A stretch of DNA of 36,088 bases from an uncultured Acidimicrobiaceae bacterium (GTDB lineage Bacteria; Actinomycetota; Acidimicrobiia; Acidimicrobiales; RAAP-2). The position numbers and the translations under genes are program-made. Location: contig CALJTY010000009.1 in NCBI GenBank assembly GCA_937975915.1, positions 1 to 36,088 of the forward strand, read 5' to 3'. The notes beneath the pieces were generated by a model that saw only the letters and a list, made by a program, of their open reading frames with translations, had not been told where the DNA came from and ran no database searches. Positions 10,601 through 19,180 of this stretch are shown here, piece by piece; position 1 is the first letter of the stretch; each line of letters starts with the position of its first letter.

Positions 10601-13600
10601 GCTGGTGTGGCAGTTACCTGCTGAGGTGAAGTAGGGACTGTCCACGTCACAACATTGTCTGAGTTATTTGAAAGCCCTGAGGACCCTGCTGCATTAATCG
10701 CCACGACTTCGAAGTAGTAAGTGTGTCCAGCAATAAGTCCATCGACTTGGCAGCTCGTGGAGCTTCCAGTTAACGGACAGGTTGACGGAACTACTGGAGC
10801 CTGCGATGTTGTTACTGGACTATTTGTGGAATCAAAGATGTTTAGCGTGTAACCAATAACTGCACTTCCACCGTTATATCCCGGTGCATTCCACGTCACG
10901 ACTATTGAAGTTCCGTTAACCACTACTGGTGTTGTGGAAATAGTTGGTGTCACCGGAACTGTAAATGGGCTCACGGTTGAGCTCGATGCGCTCGGCGCGG
11001 ACGAGCCACCAATGTTTGTTGCAACAACGCTAAAGGCGTAACTCGTTCCTGGGGTTAGACCACTCACTACGCAACTGGTTGTGGGTGGCGTTGCGTTACA
11101 GGTCAGAGCACCTGGAGCAGAAGTAACCATGTAGCCAGTAATAACGGAGCCACCCGTGTTGCTTGGTGGCGTCCAGCTAACAGTTGCTGAAGAACTCCCC
11201 GCTACCGCCGTTACAGCGCTAGGTGCTGAAGGCGCGGTGAATGGAATGACTGCATTAGTAGTGGCACTCGGTGAAGTGCCCACACTGTTCTGCGCGGTGA
11301 CACTAAAGGTGTAGGACGTTCCAGCAATGAGCGCTACAACCACGCACGATGTGGCCCCGGTTGTTGTGCAGTTGCGACCGTGGCCATCGGTGACGTTGTA
11401 ACCAGTGATAGCCAGTCCACCAGTGCTTGTTCCTGGCTGCCACGAAATAGTTGCTTGGAGCAGTCCAGCTACTGCGCTGGCACTGAGTGGAGCACTCGGT
11501 GAGGAAGGAACCACTGATGCAGATGACGCGGACGAACTTGGTGATGCACCAACTGCGTTGGTGGCCACGACGTTAAAGGTGTAGGACGTTCCAGCGGTGA
11601 CGTTGGTAATGAGACACGAAGTAATACCAGTGGTTGTGCACGATCCACCAGGATTACCCGTTACTACGTAACCAGTAATTGGAGAACCACCAGTGCTGCT
11701 TGATGCAGTCCAAGAAACCTGCACTGATCCGTTGGCTGGGCTAACGACAACGTTGCTTGGTGCTGTTGGAACGGTGAGTGGAACAATGCCGTTCAGTGCG
11801 ACTGAGTTGGCTGAATTACCAGCAGCGTTAGTTGCGACAACGTAAAAGTTATAGGACGTTCCATTTGTAAGACCAGTCATTGAACAAGACGTTGCGCCCG
11901 ACGTGATGCACGACGCCCCATTGGTTCCAGTAACGCTGTAGCCAGTTATAGCTGAGCCACCGGTGTTGCTTGGGGCGGTCCAGAAAAGCGTGATGGCCTG
12001 GTTTGCAGTAGTAGCACTGAGACCTGACGGCGAACCAGGCGTTGTAAATGGCGTGCTCGCCGACGACGGAGCAGAAGGAGCAGAGCTACCAGCAGCGGTG
12101 GTGGCTATAACGCTAAAGGTGTAACTCGTTCCATTAGTGAGCCCGGTAACGGTGCACGACGTCGCTGATCCAGTTGAAGTACACGTTGCTCCCCCTGGAG
12201 ATGCGCTAACGGTGTAACTAGTAATGGGTGAGCCACCGGTGTTACTTGGTGCGCTCCACGTAACAACTACTGAAGCATTTGCAGCACTGGCTCCTACATT
12301 GGTCGGGCTCGAAGGAACTTGGGTCAGTGTGAGCGCGCTTGTGTTTGGCGATGCTGGTGAATTGCCAATGCTGTTCGTTGCAATGACACTAAAGACGTAC
12401 GGTGTTCCAATACTTAGACCACTGATGGTGCATGACAGGGTGCTCGAGGTGCAAGTCCCACCCGGTGATCCAGTAATGCTGTAGCTACTAACAGCACTAC
12501 CACCGTTACTTGCTGGTGCGCTCCAGCTAATAGTTACAACACCTGAAGCCGCTACTGCAGTCACTGTCTGGGGAGCTGTTGGCACTGTCGCCGGAATGGC
12601 TGGTGCACTAACGCCAGCCGGTGAAGTGCCAAGACTGTTGGTAGCGACAACGCTAAAGGTGTAACTCGTTCCATTGCTAAGTCCAGTAACAACACAACTT
12701 GTTCCAGTTGATGTACACGTTGCAGTTCCTGGAGAAGCACTCACGCTGTAGCCAGTAATTGCTGCTCCACCGTTATTAGGAGCAGTCCAGCTGACAGCAA
12801 CTGTTGTATTTCCAATTGAGGTCAAAACATTGCTCGGCGCGCCAGGAACGGACTGCAGCGTTAATGGGGCACTTGATGCAGAAGGTGTTGATGACCCCGC
12901 TGCAGTCGTTGCCACGACACTGAAGGTATACGTGTTTCCGTTCGTAAGCCCTGGAACAGTGCACGTGGTTGCTGGCGCCGTTGCGGTGCAGGTTGCCCCG
13001 CCAGGAGAAGCCGTAACGGTGTAACTGGTAATTGGTGATCCACCGTTATTTGTCGATGCGCTCCATGAAACAACTGCGCTAGCTGGTGCTACCTGGGCAG
13101 TTGGTGCACTCGCTGGAGGATATGGGTTCGTCACCGGGTTAAGAGAATTTGAAGCAGCTGAACTTGGCGAGTAGCCCGCAGCGTTGAGCGCCTTCACGCT
13201 AAATGTGTATGGTGCGCCTGGTGTTAGTCCAGCAATCGTGCAGGAATAGACCGGCGAACTTTGTGGCACCACGTACGTACACGTTGCTCCTCCGCTTGAC
13301 GCGGTTACGAGATACGAAAGAATGGCCGATCCACCATTGCTTGCTGGCGGGGTCCAGGTAACAATGGCTCCTCCAGCGGCCGCACTAGCGGTAGCACCAG
13401 TTGGAGCACCAGAAACGGTGTACGGGATTGCAACATTTGACTGGTTAGAAACTGGTGAGTTGCCAGCAGCATTAGTCGCAAAGACGCTAAAGACATATTG
13501 ATCACCAGGCGTTAGACCTGATGAAACTGTGCAGGTTGTTGCTGGCGCAGTTGCGGTGCAGGTCTGTCCACCATTAGTTGACGTGGTGAGGTCAACAAAT

Positions 13601-16600
13601 GTCACAACGTAGCCAGTTAGTGCGCTGCCACCATCAAATGCTGGCGCATTCCAAGAAGCAGTGATCGAAGACGTTGCAGCTACTGCACTCCCAACAGGAA
13701 CAGTCGGTGCAATTGGAATTGTGTAGGGAGTAACCGCACTGCTCGCAGCTGAGCTCGTAGAAGATCCAACACCATTTATTGCCACCACGCTGAAGGTGTA
13801 GCTCGTTCCGTAACTAAGGCCAGTAACAGTGCACGATGTAGAAGCAGTTGTACACGTTGCTCCCCCAGGCGCTGCAGTCACTACATAACTAGTGATTGCA
13901 CTTCCACCGTTAGATGACGACGCTGTCCAACTCAGCGCTGCTTGGCTACTTCCCGCCACGGCGTTAACCAGCGTTGGAGCAGTTGGCACTGAAGCTGGCG
14001 TTACGGCACTTGACGACGAGGACGCAGGGCTAGGACCGGCCGCGTTCGTGGCAACAACACTGAACGTGTAGGCGGTTCCGTTGGTGAGCCCAGAGAAAAC
14101 GCAACTGGTGGCAGTAGCAGTACAAGTCGCACTACCGGGTGCGGCGGTAACGGTGTAACTCGTCACAAGCGATCCACCATTGTTTGCTGGTGCACTCCAC
14201 GAAACAATGGCTGAGCCGCTAAGAGGCGTTGCAAGAACAGTCGTTGGTGCGCCAGGAATGCTAATTGGTGTCACCGCTGTTGAAGAAGTTGAAGCAACTG
14301 AACTTCCAATGACGTTGGTGGCAACAACGCTAAAGGTGTAGGCAGTTCCGTTCGTAAGTCCAGTCACCGTACACGTGGTTGCAGACCCGCCTGCACTACA
14401 GGTGGCTCCCCCAGGTGAAGCAGTAATGATGTAACCAGTAAGTGCGGACCCACCAGTCGATGATGGAGCTGTCCAGGTGACTGCAGCCGATGTGCTGGAG
14501 GCAACTGCACTAACTGCGGTTGGTGCACCAGGAATGTTCGCTGGGGTGTAGGAGCTTGATGTTCCACTCGCTCCAGTTCCAGCAGAGTTCGTTGCCACAA
14601 CGCTAAAGGTGTAGCTAGTTCCATTGGTGAGTCCATTAACGACACAGCTTGTTGAGGAAGTGGTGCAGGTAAAGGAGCCAGGTGTTGAAGTAACGCTGTA
14701 GCCAGTAATAGCTGCACCGTTTGTTGCAGGAGCACTCCAGCTCACCGTTACTTTGGCGTTACCAATAACGCCAGAGACATTTGATGGTGCGCCCGGAACT
14801 GTAGCTGGCGTTACGGCACTTGACGACGAAGATGGGCTGGATGTTCCAATGGCGTTTATTGCGACCACACTAAATGTGTAAGCAGTTCCGTTAGTTAGTC
14901 CACTAAAGGCGCACGACGTTGACGTTGTTGCGGTGCACCCAGCGGGTGCACTGACTGACGGAGAAGATGTCACGCTGTAGCCAGTGATTACAGATCCTCC
15001 AGTTGACGAAGGAGCTGTCCAGGTGACTGCAACTGAAGCATTTCCAGCCGTCACTGACGAAATGGTTGGCGCACCAGGAACATTTGCTGGGGTCACTGAA
15101 GTGGACGCAGCTGATGCAGCGCTATTGCCGATTGCTGCGTTCGCAACAACCTTGAAGGTGTACGCCGTTCCATTTGTCAGACCCGTCACGACGCACGAAG
15201 TTGCTGGCGCAGTTGCCGTGCATGTTGCCCCCCCGGGAGTAGCCGTCACGGTGTAGCTAGTGATCGTTGCTCCATTCGCATTTGGAGCTGTCCAGGTAAC
15301 TGTCACCTGCTGGCTTGCGGCCTGGGTTGAAGAAATTACTGGTGCTGATGGAACTGTCACGGGGGTAGTTGATGACGACGTCGCTGGGTTCGAAGAGCCG
15401 GCGGCATTTATCGCAACCACATTGAATGTGTAGGCAGTTCCGTTAGTTAGTCCACTAAAGGTGCAAGAAGTTGACGTTGTTGCGGTGCAACCTGCAGGTG
15501 CGCTGACTGAAGGTGAAGATGTGACGCTGTAGCCGGTGACTACAGATCCTCCATTTGATGAAGGGGCCGACCAGGTGACTACAACCGAGGCATTAGCGGG
15601 CGTCACTGAGGAAATGCTCGGTGCGCCAGGAACAGTAAATGGTGTTGCTGGCGATGACGCGGCTGAAGCGGTGCTGCTTCCAAGTGATGCATTGGTCACT
15701 GCAGTGAATGTGTACGCAGTTCCGTTCGTAAGTCCCGTCACGACGCACGAAGTTGCTGGAGCAGTTGCCGTGCAGGTGGCCCCTCCTGGGGACGCTGTCA
15801 CGGTGTAGCTAGTGATGGTTGACCCATTGGCGTTTGGAGCACCCCAGCTCACCGTTACCTGCTGGCTTGCAACTTGTGTTGAAGAAATGAATGGAGGGTC
15901 TGGAACGACTACCGGAGACGCCGCACTTGTTGAAATGGACGCTCCTTGACCAACTGCATTAGTTGCAGAAACGCTAAAGGTGTAAGAAGTCCCATTAGTC
16001 AGTCCTGTCACGATGCACGTGTTGGCTGGCGTACCGGAAGCTGGAACGCTATACGAACATGAATGTCCCGCACCATCAGTAACGGTGTAATACAAAATTG
16101 CCGATCCACCATTTGAAGCTGGAGCAGTCCAGCTAACAATTATTGCGGCGTTTGATGCAGTAACAACTGGCGAAATTGGAACACCGGGAACATTGTTAGT
16201 AGCTGCAGGAGTTGTTGGTGCACTCGCGCTACCCGGTCCCACAACGTTGACGGCAACAACTGTGAACGTGTAACTCACTCCGGAACTAAGTCCAAAGACC
16301 GTGCACGAGTCAGTTGTTGGCCCATCTCCTGATCCTGGAACGTTGTAGGTGCAGGTGAGACTGCCCGGGCTTGAAGTAACGATGTAGCTCGTTACTGGTG
16401 AGCCACCGTTGTTGGCAGTTGGAACAATGTTCCACGTCACGGTTGCGTTTTTAAAACCAGCGCTAACTACCGCTCCCGTTGGAGGGCTTGGTGGTGTTGA
16501 CGTTGCGATGGCAACTGCTGAAACAGATGACGCTCCAATGCCAACAGCATTTACTGCAGCCACGCTAAATGAATAGGTTGTAGTTCCAACAAGTCCGTAA

Positions 16601-19104
16601 ACGGTGCACGAGTCAGTCGTTCCATCACCACCAGCGGGCACGTTGTACGTGCACGTATTTCCTCCAGGACTTGCAGTAACGATGTAGCTCATTACTGGTG
16701 AGCCACCGTTAACAGCAGGCGGGCTCCACGAGACCGTTTCAGCATTGGTGCCCGAAACAACTGCAATGTTGGTTGGAGGATCTGGCGTTGTTGCTGTCTT
16801 TACACCTGAAGATGCACTTGACGCAGGAGAGTTTCCTGCAGCATTGGAAGCGACAACTTTAAAAGTGTAAACAGTTGAATTTGCTAGCGCAGTCACCAGA
16901 CAGGAATCTGTGGTTCCATCTCCACCAGCCGGCACAACGAAGTTACAAGAGCTCACCGCAAAACCACCTGGGTTGTAGGCAGTTGCCACGTATCCAGTGA
17001 TCGCCGTTCCACCGTTGTTTGCTGGTGGAATCCACGTAACTGTTTCAGATCCAACGCCAGATGTCGCAGTCACACCAGTTGGTGCATCTGGTGCAGCATT
17101 GGTCGTCACAGACCCCGAGGCTGATGATGCAGTTGAAGTTCCATAGGTGTTGATGGCTTGAACTTTGAACGTATACGCGGTGTTACTAGCTAGGCCATTA
17201 ACCACGCAGGTCAATTGCGACGAAGGGACTGAGCAACTTTGTGTTTGAAGTGCTGCACCACTGTAGGTGGAGACCAAGTATCCAGTCACTGTGCCCGATG
17301 GGGCTACCCAGCTGACGGTCACCTGCTTTGTCCCGCCAATCCCTGTGACTGACGTTGGAGCCGATGCGACTGCGCCACTTAGCGCAGCGCCAGTAGTCAC
17401 CGAACTACTCGGAGGCGAAGCAACACTCGGCCCTGCTGCATTTGTTGCAACAACTTTGAAGGTGTAGCTGGCTGAAGGGCTCAGGCCATAGACCGTGCAG
17501 GGGCTCGATGTTGCAACACATGAGAAGTTTCCAGTTACGGATGTGGCGGTGTAGCTCGTTATCGATAAGCCATTGGTAGCAGGTGCGGTCCACGTGATTG
17601 TTGCAGTGTTACCAGACACTGTTGCACTTGGTGCAGCCATTGTCGTTGGAACACCGTTGGTATAAAGCGTCGCCGCTCCAGTGACATTGCTTGGATAAAC
17701 GGCAAGAACATCTTGCTGGCCGGCCAAGTTCGAACCGAGCACAAAGACTGTGTACTGCGTTCCATTGGCAAGTCCGGTAATGGTGCAGGTATTGGTTGCA
17801 CCACTTGATGGCACGGTGTAGGTGCAGCTTTTCATCGCCGAGAGCGAAGCGCCGCCACCAGCCGTGATTTGCACGTTCGTAGTTGTTGCGTAGGCGGTGT
17901 AGCTAAGAATTGGCAGCCCACCGGTTGCTGTTACTGCACTCCACACTGCAGTTATGGCGCCAACGCCCGTGGCTGTTGCAGAGGTGATTGTGGCACTTGC
18001 CGTCGGAGCACTTGCCGTTGAAAGAACAGCTCGACCAGTGACATTGCTTGGATAAACGGCAAGAACATCTTGCTGGCCGGCCAAGTTAGTTCCGAGCACA
18101 AAGACGTAGTACTGCGTGTTTGTTGCTAGTCCGGTGATGGTGCAGGTATTGGTTGCACCACTTGATGGCACGGTGTAGGTGCAGCTTTTCATCGCCGAGA
18201 GCGAAGCGCCGCCACCAGCCGTGATTTGCACGTTCGTAGTTGTTGCGTAGGCGGTGTAGCTAAGAATTGGCAGCCCACCGGTTGCTGATACTGCACTCCA
18301 CACAAGAGTTTCAGTTTGGTAACTCGTACTTGTTGTCGATGTGATTGTTGCTGTGCTAGTCGGAGCTGTTGGTGTTATGACCGCAGTAGAGCTCGCACTC
18401 TGTGCTCCAGTACCAGTTGGATTAATGGCCTTTACATAAAACGTGTAGCTCGTTCCAGGACTGAGCCCAGTTGCAGTGCAGGTATTTGCTGAGGTGCCTA
18501 CCGGCACGGTGTACGAACAGACGAGTGCGTTTGAAGTTGCGTTGTAGACGTTGTAACTAGTGATGCTGAGACCACCATTGCTCGCTGGAGCAGTCCAAGA
18601 AATGGTTGCGCTGCCTGCACCAACTGTGGCTGTTGGAGTACCCGGCGCGCCAGGCACAGTTGATGGGATCACCGCAGATGTCGACACCGAAGACGCACCC
18701 GTACCAACTGAGTTGGTTGCGGTGACTGCAAAGGTGTAACTCGTTCCGTTCGTGAGTCCAGTAAAAATACACGTCAGACTGGTTGTCTTGCAGGCCGTAG
18801 GGGTTGCTACCAGTGGCGTTGAGGTAACGGTGTAGCCGGTTATTGCAGCTCCACCATTGCTTGCTGGTGCCACCCACGTAATTGTTGCTTGTGAATTTCC
18901 AGCAACTGCAGTCGGCGTAGTTGGTGCATTTGGTGCAGTAGCTAATGCGTGAAATTGCGCAGTCGGGCTAAGAGTTGGCTTGGTTATTGCGTTCGCACCG
19001 GTTGAGTGGAAAAAACTGAATGCAAAAACGAAAATCAGAAAAAATAGTGCAAGGGAAAAATATGCACGTTTGATAATGAGTTTCGTTATAAACGTGTTAT
19101 TCAC
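7615..19104 (-). CDS. Giant secreted FN3-repeat protein with C-terminal OmpA-like domain
   Basis: This is a single uninterrupted frame of 3,829 residues. Residues 1-40 form a signal peptide with Lys/Arg followed by a Phe/Leu-rich core ending at GANA. About 37 FN3 domains of roughly 90 residues follow, most with the phrase GLTNGTxYTFSVVATN and many with a Cys pair about 8-12 residues apart just before it. After FN3 number 34 comes an Ig-like module (GHGFKNNSTVVLFIFS...GNHTIQVQGLD), then a Gly10 linker encoded near 8773-8806, then three more FN3 domains. The end is an OmpA-like domain (LDGYTDNVGTTYVNSRVAYVR...NRRVEF) expected to bind peptidoglycan non-covalently. The start is GTG with no clear ribosome site; an in-frame TAG lies just upstream, so no earlier start exists. 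It is probably a cell-wall-attached stalk or adhesin, by inference. Confidence 0.93.
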   Translation of the reverse strand: MNNTFITKLIIKRAYFSLALFFLIFVFAFSFFHSTGANAITKPTLSPTAQFHALATAPNAPTTPTAVAGNSQATITWVAPASNGGAAITGYTVTSTPLVATPTACKTTSLTCIFTGLTNGTSYTFAVTATNSVGTGASSVSTSAVIPSTVPGAPGTPTATVGAGSATISWTAPASNGGLSITSYNVYNATSNALVCSYTVPVGTSANTCTATGLSPGTSYTFYVKAINPTGTGAQSASSTAVITPTAPTSTATITSTTSTSYQTETLVWSAVSATGGLPILSYTAYATTTNVQITAGGGASLSAMKSCTYTVPSSGATNTCTITGLATNTQYYVFVLGTNLAGQQDVLAVYPSNVTGRAVLSTASAPTASATITSATATGVGAITAVWSAVTATGGLPILSYTAYATTTNVQITAGGGASLSAMKSCTYTVPSSGATNTCTITGLANGTQYTVFVLGSNLAGQQDVLAVYPSNVTGAATLYTNGVPTTMAAPSATVSGNTATITWTAPATNGLSITSYTATSVTGNFSCVATSSPCTVYGLSPSASYTFKVVATNAAGPSVASPPSSSVTTGAALSGAVASAPTSVTGIGGTKQVTVSWVAPSGTVTGYLVSTYSGAALQTQSCSVPSSQLTCVVNGLASNTAYTFKVQAINTYGTSTASSASGSVTTNAAPDAPTGVTATSGVGSETVTWIPPANNGGTAITGYVATAYNPGGFAVSSCNFVVPAGGDGTTDSCLVTALANSTVYTFKVVASNAAGNSPASSASSGVKTATTPDPPTNIAVVSGTNAETVSWSPPAVNGGSPVMSYIVTASPGGNTCTYNVPAGGDGTTDSCTVYGLVGTTTYSFSVAAVNAVGIGASSVSAVAIATSTPPSPPTGAVVSAGFKNATVTWNIVPTANNGGSPVTSYIVTSSPGSLTCTYNVPGSGDGPTTDSCTVFGLSSGVSYTFTVVAVNVVGPGSASAPTTPAATNNVPGVPISPVVTASNAAIIVSWTAPASNGGSAILYYTVTDGAGHSCSYSVPASGTPANTCIVTGLTNGTSYTFSVSATNAVGQGASISTSAASPVVVPDPPFISSTQVASQQVTVSWGAPNANGSTITSYTVTASPGGATCTATAPATSCVVTGLTNGTAYTFTAVTNASLGSSTASAASSPATPFTVPGAPSISSVTPANASVVVTWSAPSSNGGSVVTGYSVTSSPSVSAPAGCTATTSTSCTFSGLTNGTAYTFNVVAINAAGSSNPATSSSTTPVTVPSAPVISSTQAASQQVTVTWTAPNANGATITSYTVTATPGGATCTATAPATSCVVTGLTNGTAYTFKVVANAAIGNSAASAASTSVTPANVPGAPTISSVTAGNASVAVTWTAPSSTGGSVITGYSVTSSPSVSAPAGCTATTSTSCAFSGLTNGTAYTFSVVAINAIGTSSPSSSSSAVTPATVPGAPSNVSGVIGNAKVTVSWSAPATNGAAITGYSVTSTPGSFTCTTSSTSCVVNGLTNGTSYTFSVVATNSAGTGASGTSSSYTPANIPGAPTAVSAVASSTSAAVTWTAPSSTGGSALTGYIITASPGGATCSAGGSATTCTVTGLTNGTAYTFSVVATNVIGSSVASTSSTAVTPISIPGAPTTVLATPLSGSAIVSWSAPANNGGSLVTSYTVTAAPGSATCTATATSCVFSGLTNGTAYTFSVVATNAAGPSPASSSSSAVTPASVPTAPTLVNAVAGSSQAALSWTASSSNGGSAITSYVVTAAPGGATCTTASTSCTVTGLSYGTSYTFSVVAINGVGSSTSSAASSAVTPYTIPIAPTVPVGSAVAATSSITASWNAPAFDGGSALTGYVVTFVDLTTSTNGGQTCTATAPATTCTVSSGLTPGDQYVFSVFATNAAGNSPVSNQSNVAIPYTVSGAPTGATASAAAGGAIVTWTPPASNGGSAILSYLVTASSGGATCTYVVPQSSPVYSCTIAGLTPGAPYTFSVKALNAAGYSPSSAASNSLNPVTNPYPPASAPTAQVAPASAVVSWSASTNNGGSPITSYTVTASPGGATCTATAPATTCTVPGLTNGNTYTFSVVATTAAGSSTPSASSAPLTLQSVPGAPSNVLTSIGNTTVAVSWTAPNNGGAAITGYSVSASPGTATCTSTGTSCVVTGLSNGTSYTFSVVATNSLGTSPAGVSAPAIPATVPTAPQTVTAVAASGVVTISWSAPASNGGSAVSSYSITGSPGGTCTSSTLSCTISGLSIGTPYVFSVIATNSIGNSPASPNTSALTLTQVPSSPTNVGASAANASVVVTWSAPSNTGGSPITSYTVSASPGGATCTSTGSATSCTVTGLTNGTSYTFSVIATTAAGSSAPSAPSSASTPFTTPGSPSGLSATTANQAITLFWTAPSNTGGSAITGYSVTGTNGASCITSGATSCSMTGLTNGTSYNFYVVATNAAGNSANSVALNGIVPLTVPTAPSNVVVSPANGSVQVSWTASSSTGGSPITGYVVTGNPGGSCTTTGITSCLITNVTAGTSYTFNVVATNAVGASPSSSASSASVVPSSPSAPLSASAVAGLLQATISWQPGTSTGGLAITGYNVTDGHGRNCTTTGATSCVVVALIAGTSYTFSVTAQNSVGTSPSATTNAVIPFTAPSAPSAVTAVAGSSSATVSWTPPSNTGGSVITGYMVTSAPGALTCNATPPTTSCVVSGLTPGTSYAFSVVATNIGGSSAPSASSSTVSPFTVPVTPTISTTPVVVNGTSIVVTWNAPGYNGGSAVIGYTLNIFDSTNSPVTTSQAPVVPSTCPLTGSSTSCQVDGLIAGHTYYFEVVAINAAGSSGLSNNSDNVVTWTVPTSPQQVTATPASSGLNVSWSTPSNDGKGNADGSGILGYIATASNGATCSPATISTTSSCQISGLTPGTAYTVSVVAINAMGKSAPASAASSVTPFTVPSAPIIGAATPLSGSVEVTWSAPTSNGGSAIIDYTAYDTIGTDSCTVAYPATKCTVTGLTPGTGYDFYVVARNAAGFSPDSEITPDPVPFTIPDQPTSVLASQATASSVVSWVAPVNDGYSPITGYTVTDGAGHGCSALGTATSCTVTGLTNGQTYVFSVVAINEAGPSSPPVAAPAVTPIAGPGVPTTVTATGGNGSGVVSWTPPNGAVVSSYTVTATPGGATCTTGATSCTIGGLTNGTAYTFSVVATNAVGSSAASTPSSAVTPVGVASAPSSARATANDSQATITWTAPSNTAGDTITSYTVTDASGDSCTTTTTACTISGLNNGQSYQFVVTASFTSGATTQSGLSNSVIPQFSTTPILVNGSSAPAVSPGAGQIIAADGTPTPASLTQPSSSTVEVGNGVTALTLNLDATNVSFSAGTITAVAGATTLASGHGFKNNSTVVLFIFSTATLLGTATVNSSGAFTTSVQLPAGLSGNHTIQVQGLDVNGTLLALDLGITINAPPTPPSGGGGGGGGGGSAPPVTTPNSPTGGALTISGTTLNASWSASTQTGVTYIVTATPGGLTCTTTTTSCSITGLIPGTSYTFTLVAKNSAGSSSAVTIGSATVQVVPGSVSGVKASTTGDITTISWTAPSSNGGSPITGYTVTSVPAGPTCSTTGATLCTIAGMVAGTSYIFSVVATNSVGSSSALAASVPTFALANPSLVITGKTGTVSWTTPPTSALASIMSYLVTVQPLGAQCVAKGVITCKISGLSAGKTYQITLSAISTSGETISSVTSSTSTSTVVAKTIVLTVSQFGEKSAKLTKSQLSQILTIAKVIKSKKAVKIRLDGYTDNVGTTYVNSRVAYVRVRIAVAQLKLDLYHLQWRKCYFSTFAHGNGPYVASNATSSGKSINRRVEFTITLP
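14801..15904 (-). repeat. Two-domain FN3 unit duplicated with a 552-bp period
   Basis: Inside the giant gene, a pair of different FN3 domains (one beginning ISSTQ.ASQQVTV, the next ISSV.. with SPSVSAPAGCTAT) occurs twice in a row, about 14801-15352 and 15353-15904. The period is exactly 552 bases (184 residues). The copies are more alike to each other than adjacent domains are, so the array grew by duplicating domain pairs. Confidence 0.75.
17679..18303 (-). repeat. Recent duplication of one FN3 domain, 357-bp period
   Basis: The segment 17679-17946 recurs at 18036-18303. A stretch of about 140 bases is identical (from TATTGGTTGCACCACTTGAT through GGCAGCCCACCGGTTGCTG), while the rest differs at scattered positions. 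The domain carries the unusual phrases GGGASLSAMKSC and LAGQQDVLAVYPSNVTG. The mosaic of identical and divergent stretches suggests recent duplication or gene conversion within the array. Confidence 0.85.
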
Positions 19105-19155
19105 GTATAAAGACTAAGCAGTTACGGCTTACCTGTAAACGTAAAAATACTTTAG

Positions 19156-19177
19156 CGTTTAATAAATTTATTAAACG
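19156..19177. promoter_or_regulatory. Perfect 22-bp palindrome upstream of the giant FN3 gene
   Basis: CGTTTAATAAATTTATTAAACG is identical to its reverse complement. It lies in the 76-bp gap between the persulfide dioxygenase stop and the giant gene start, 52 bases before that start. It is AT-rich, has no loop and no T-tract, so an operator for a dimeric regulator is more likely than a terminator. One of the two TetR proteins in the window could bind it, but nothing here shows that. Confidence 0.6.
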
Positions 19178-19180
19178 AAA

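Noticed and set aside
14984..15808. Two similar 90-residue plus-strand frames 552 bases apart
   Set aside because: They are antisense shadows of the duplicated FN3 pair; useful only as a marker of the repeat period.
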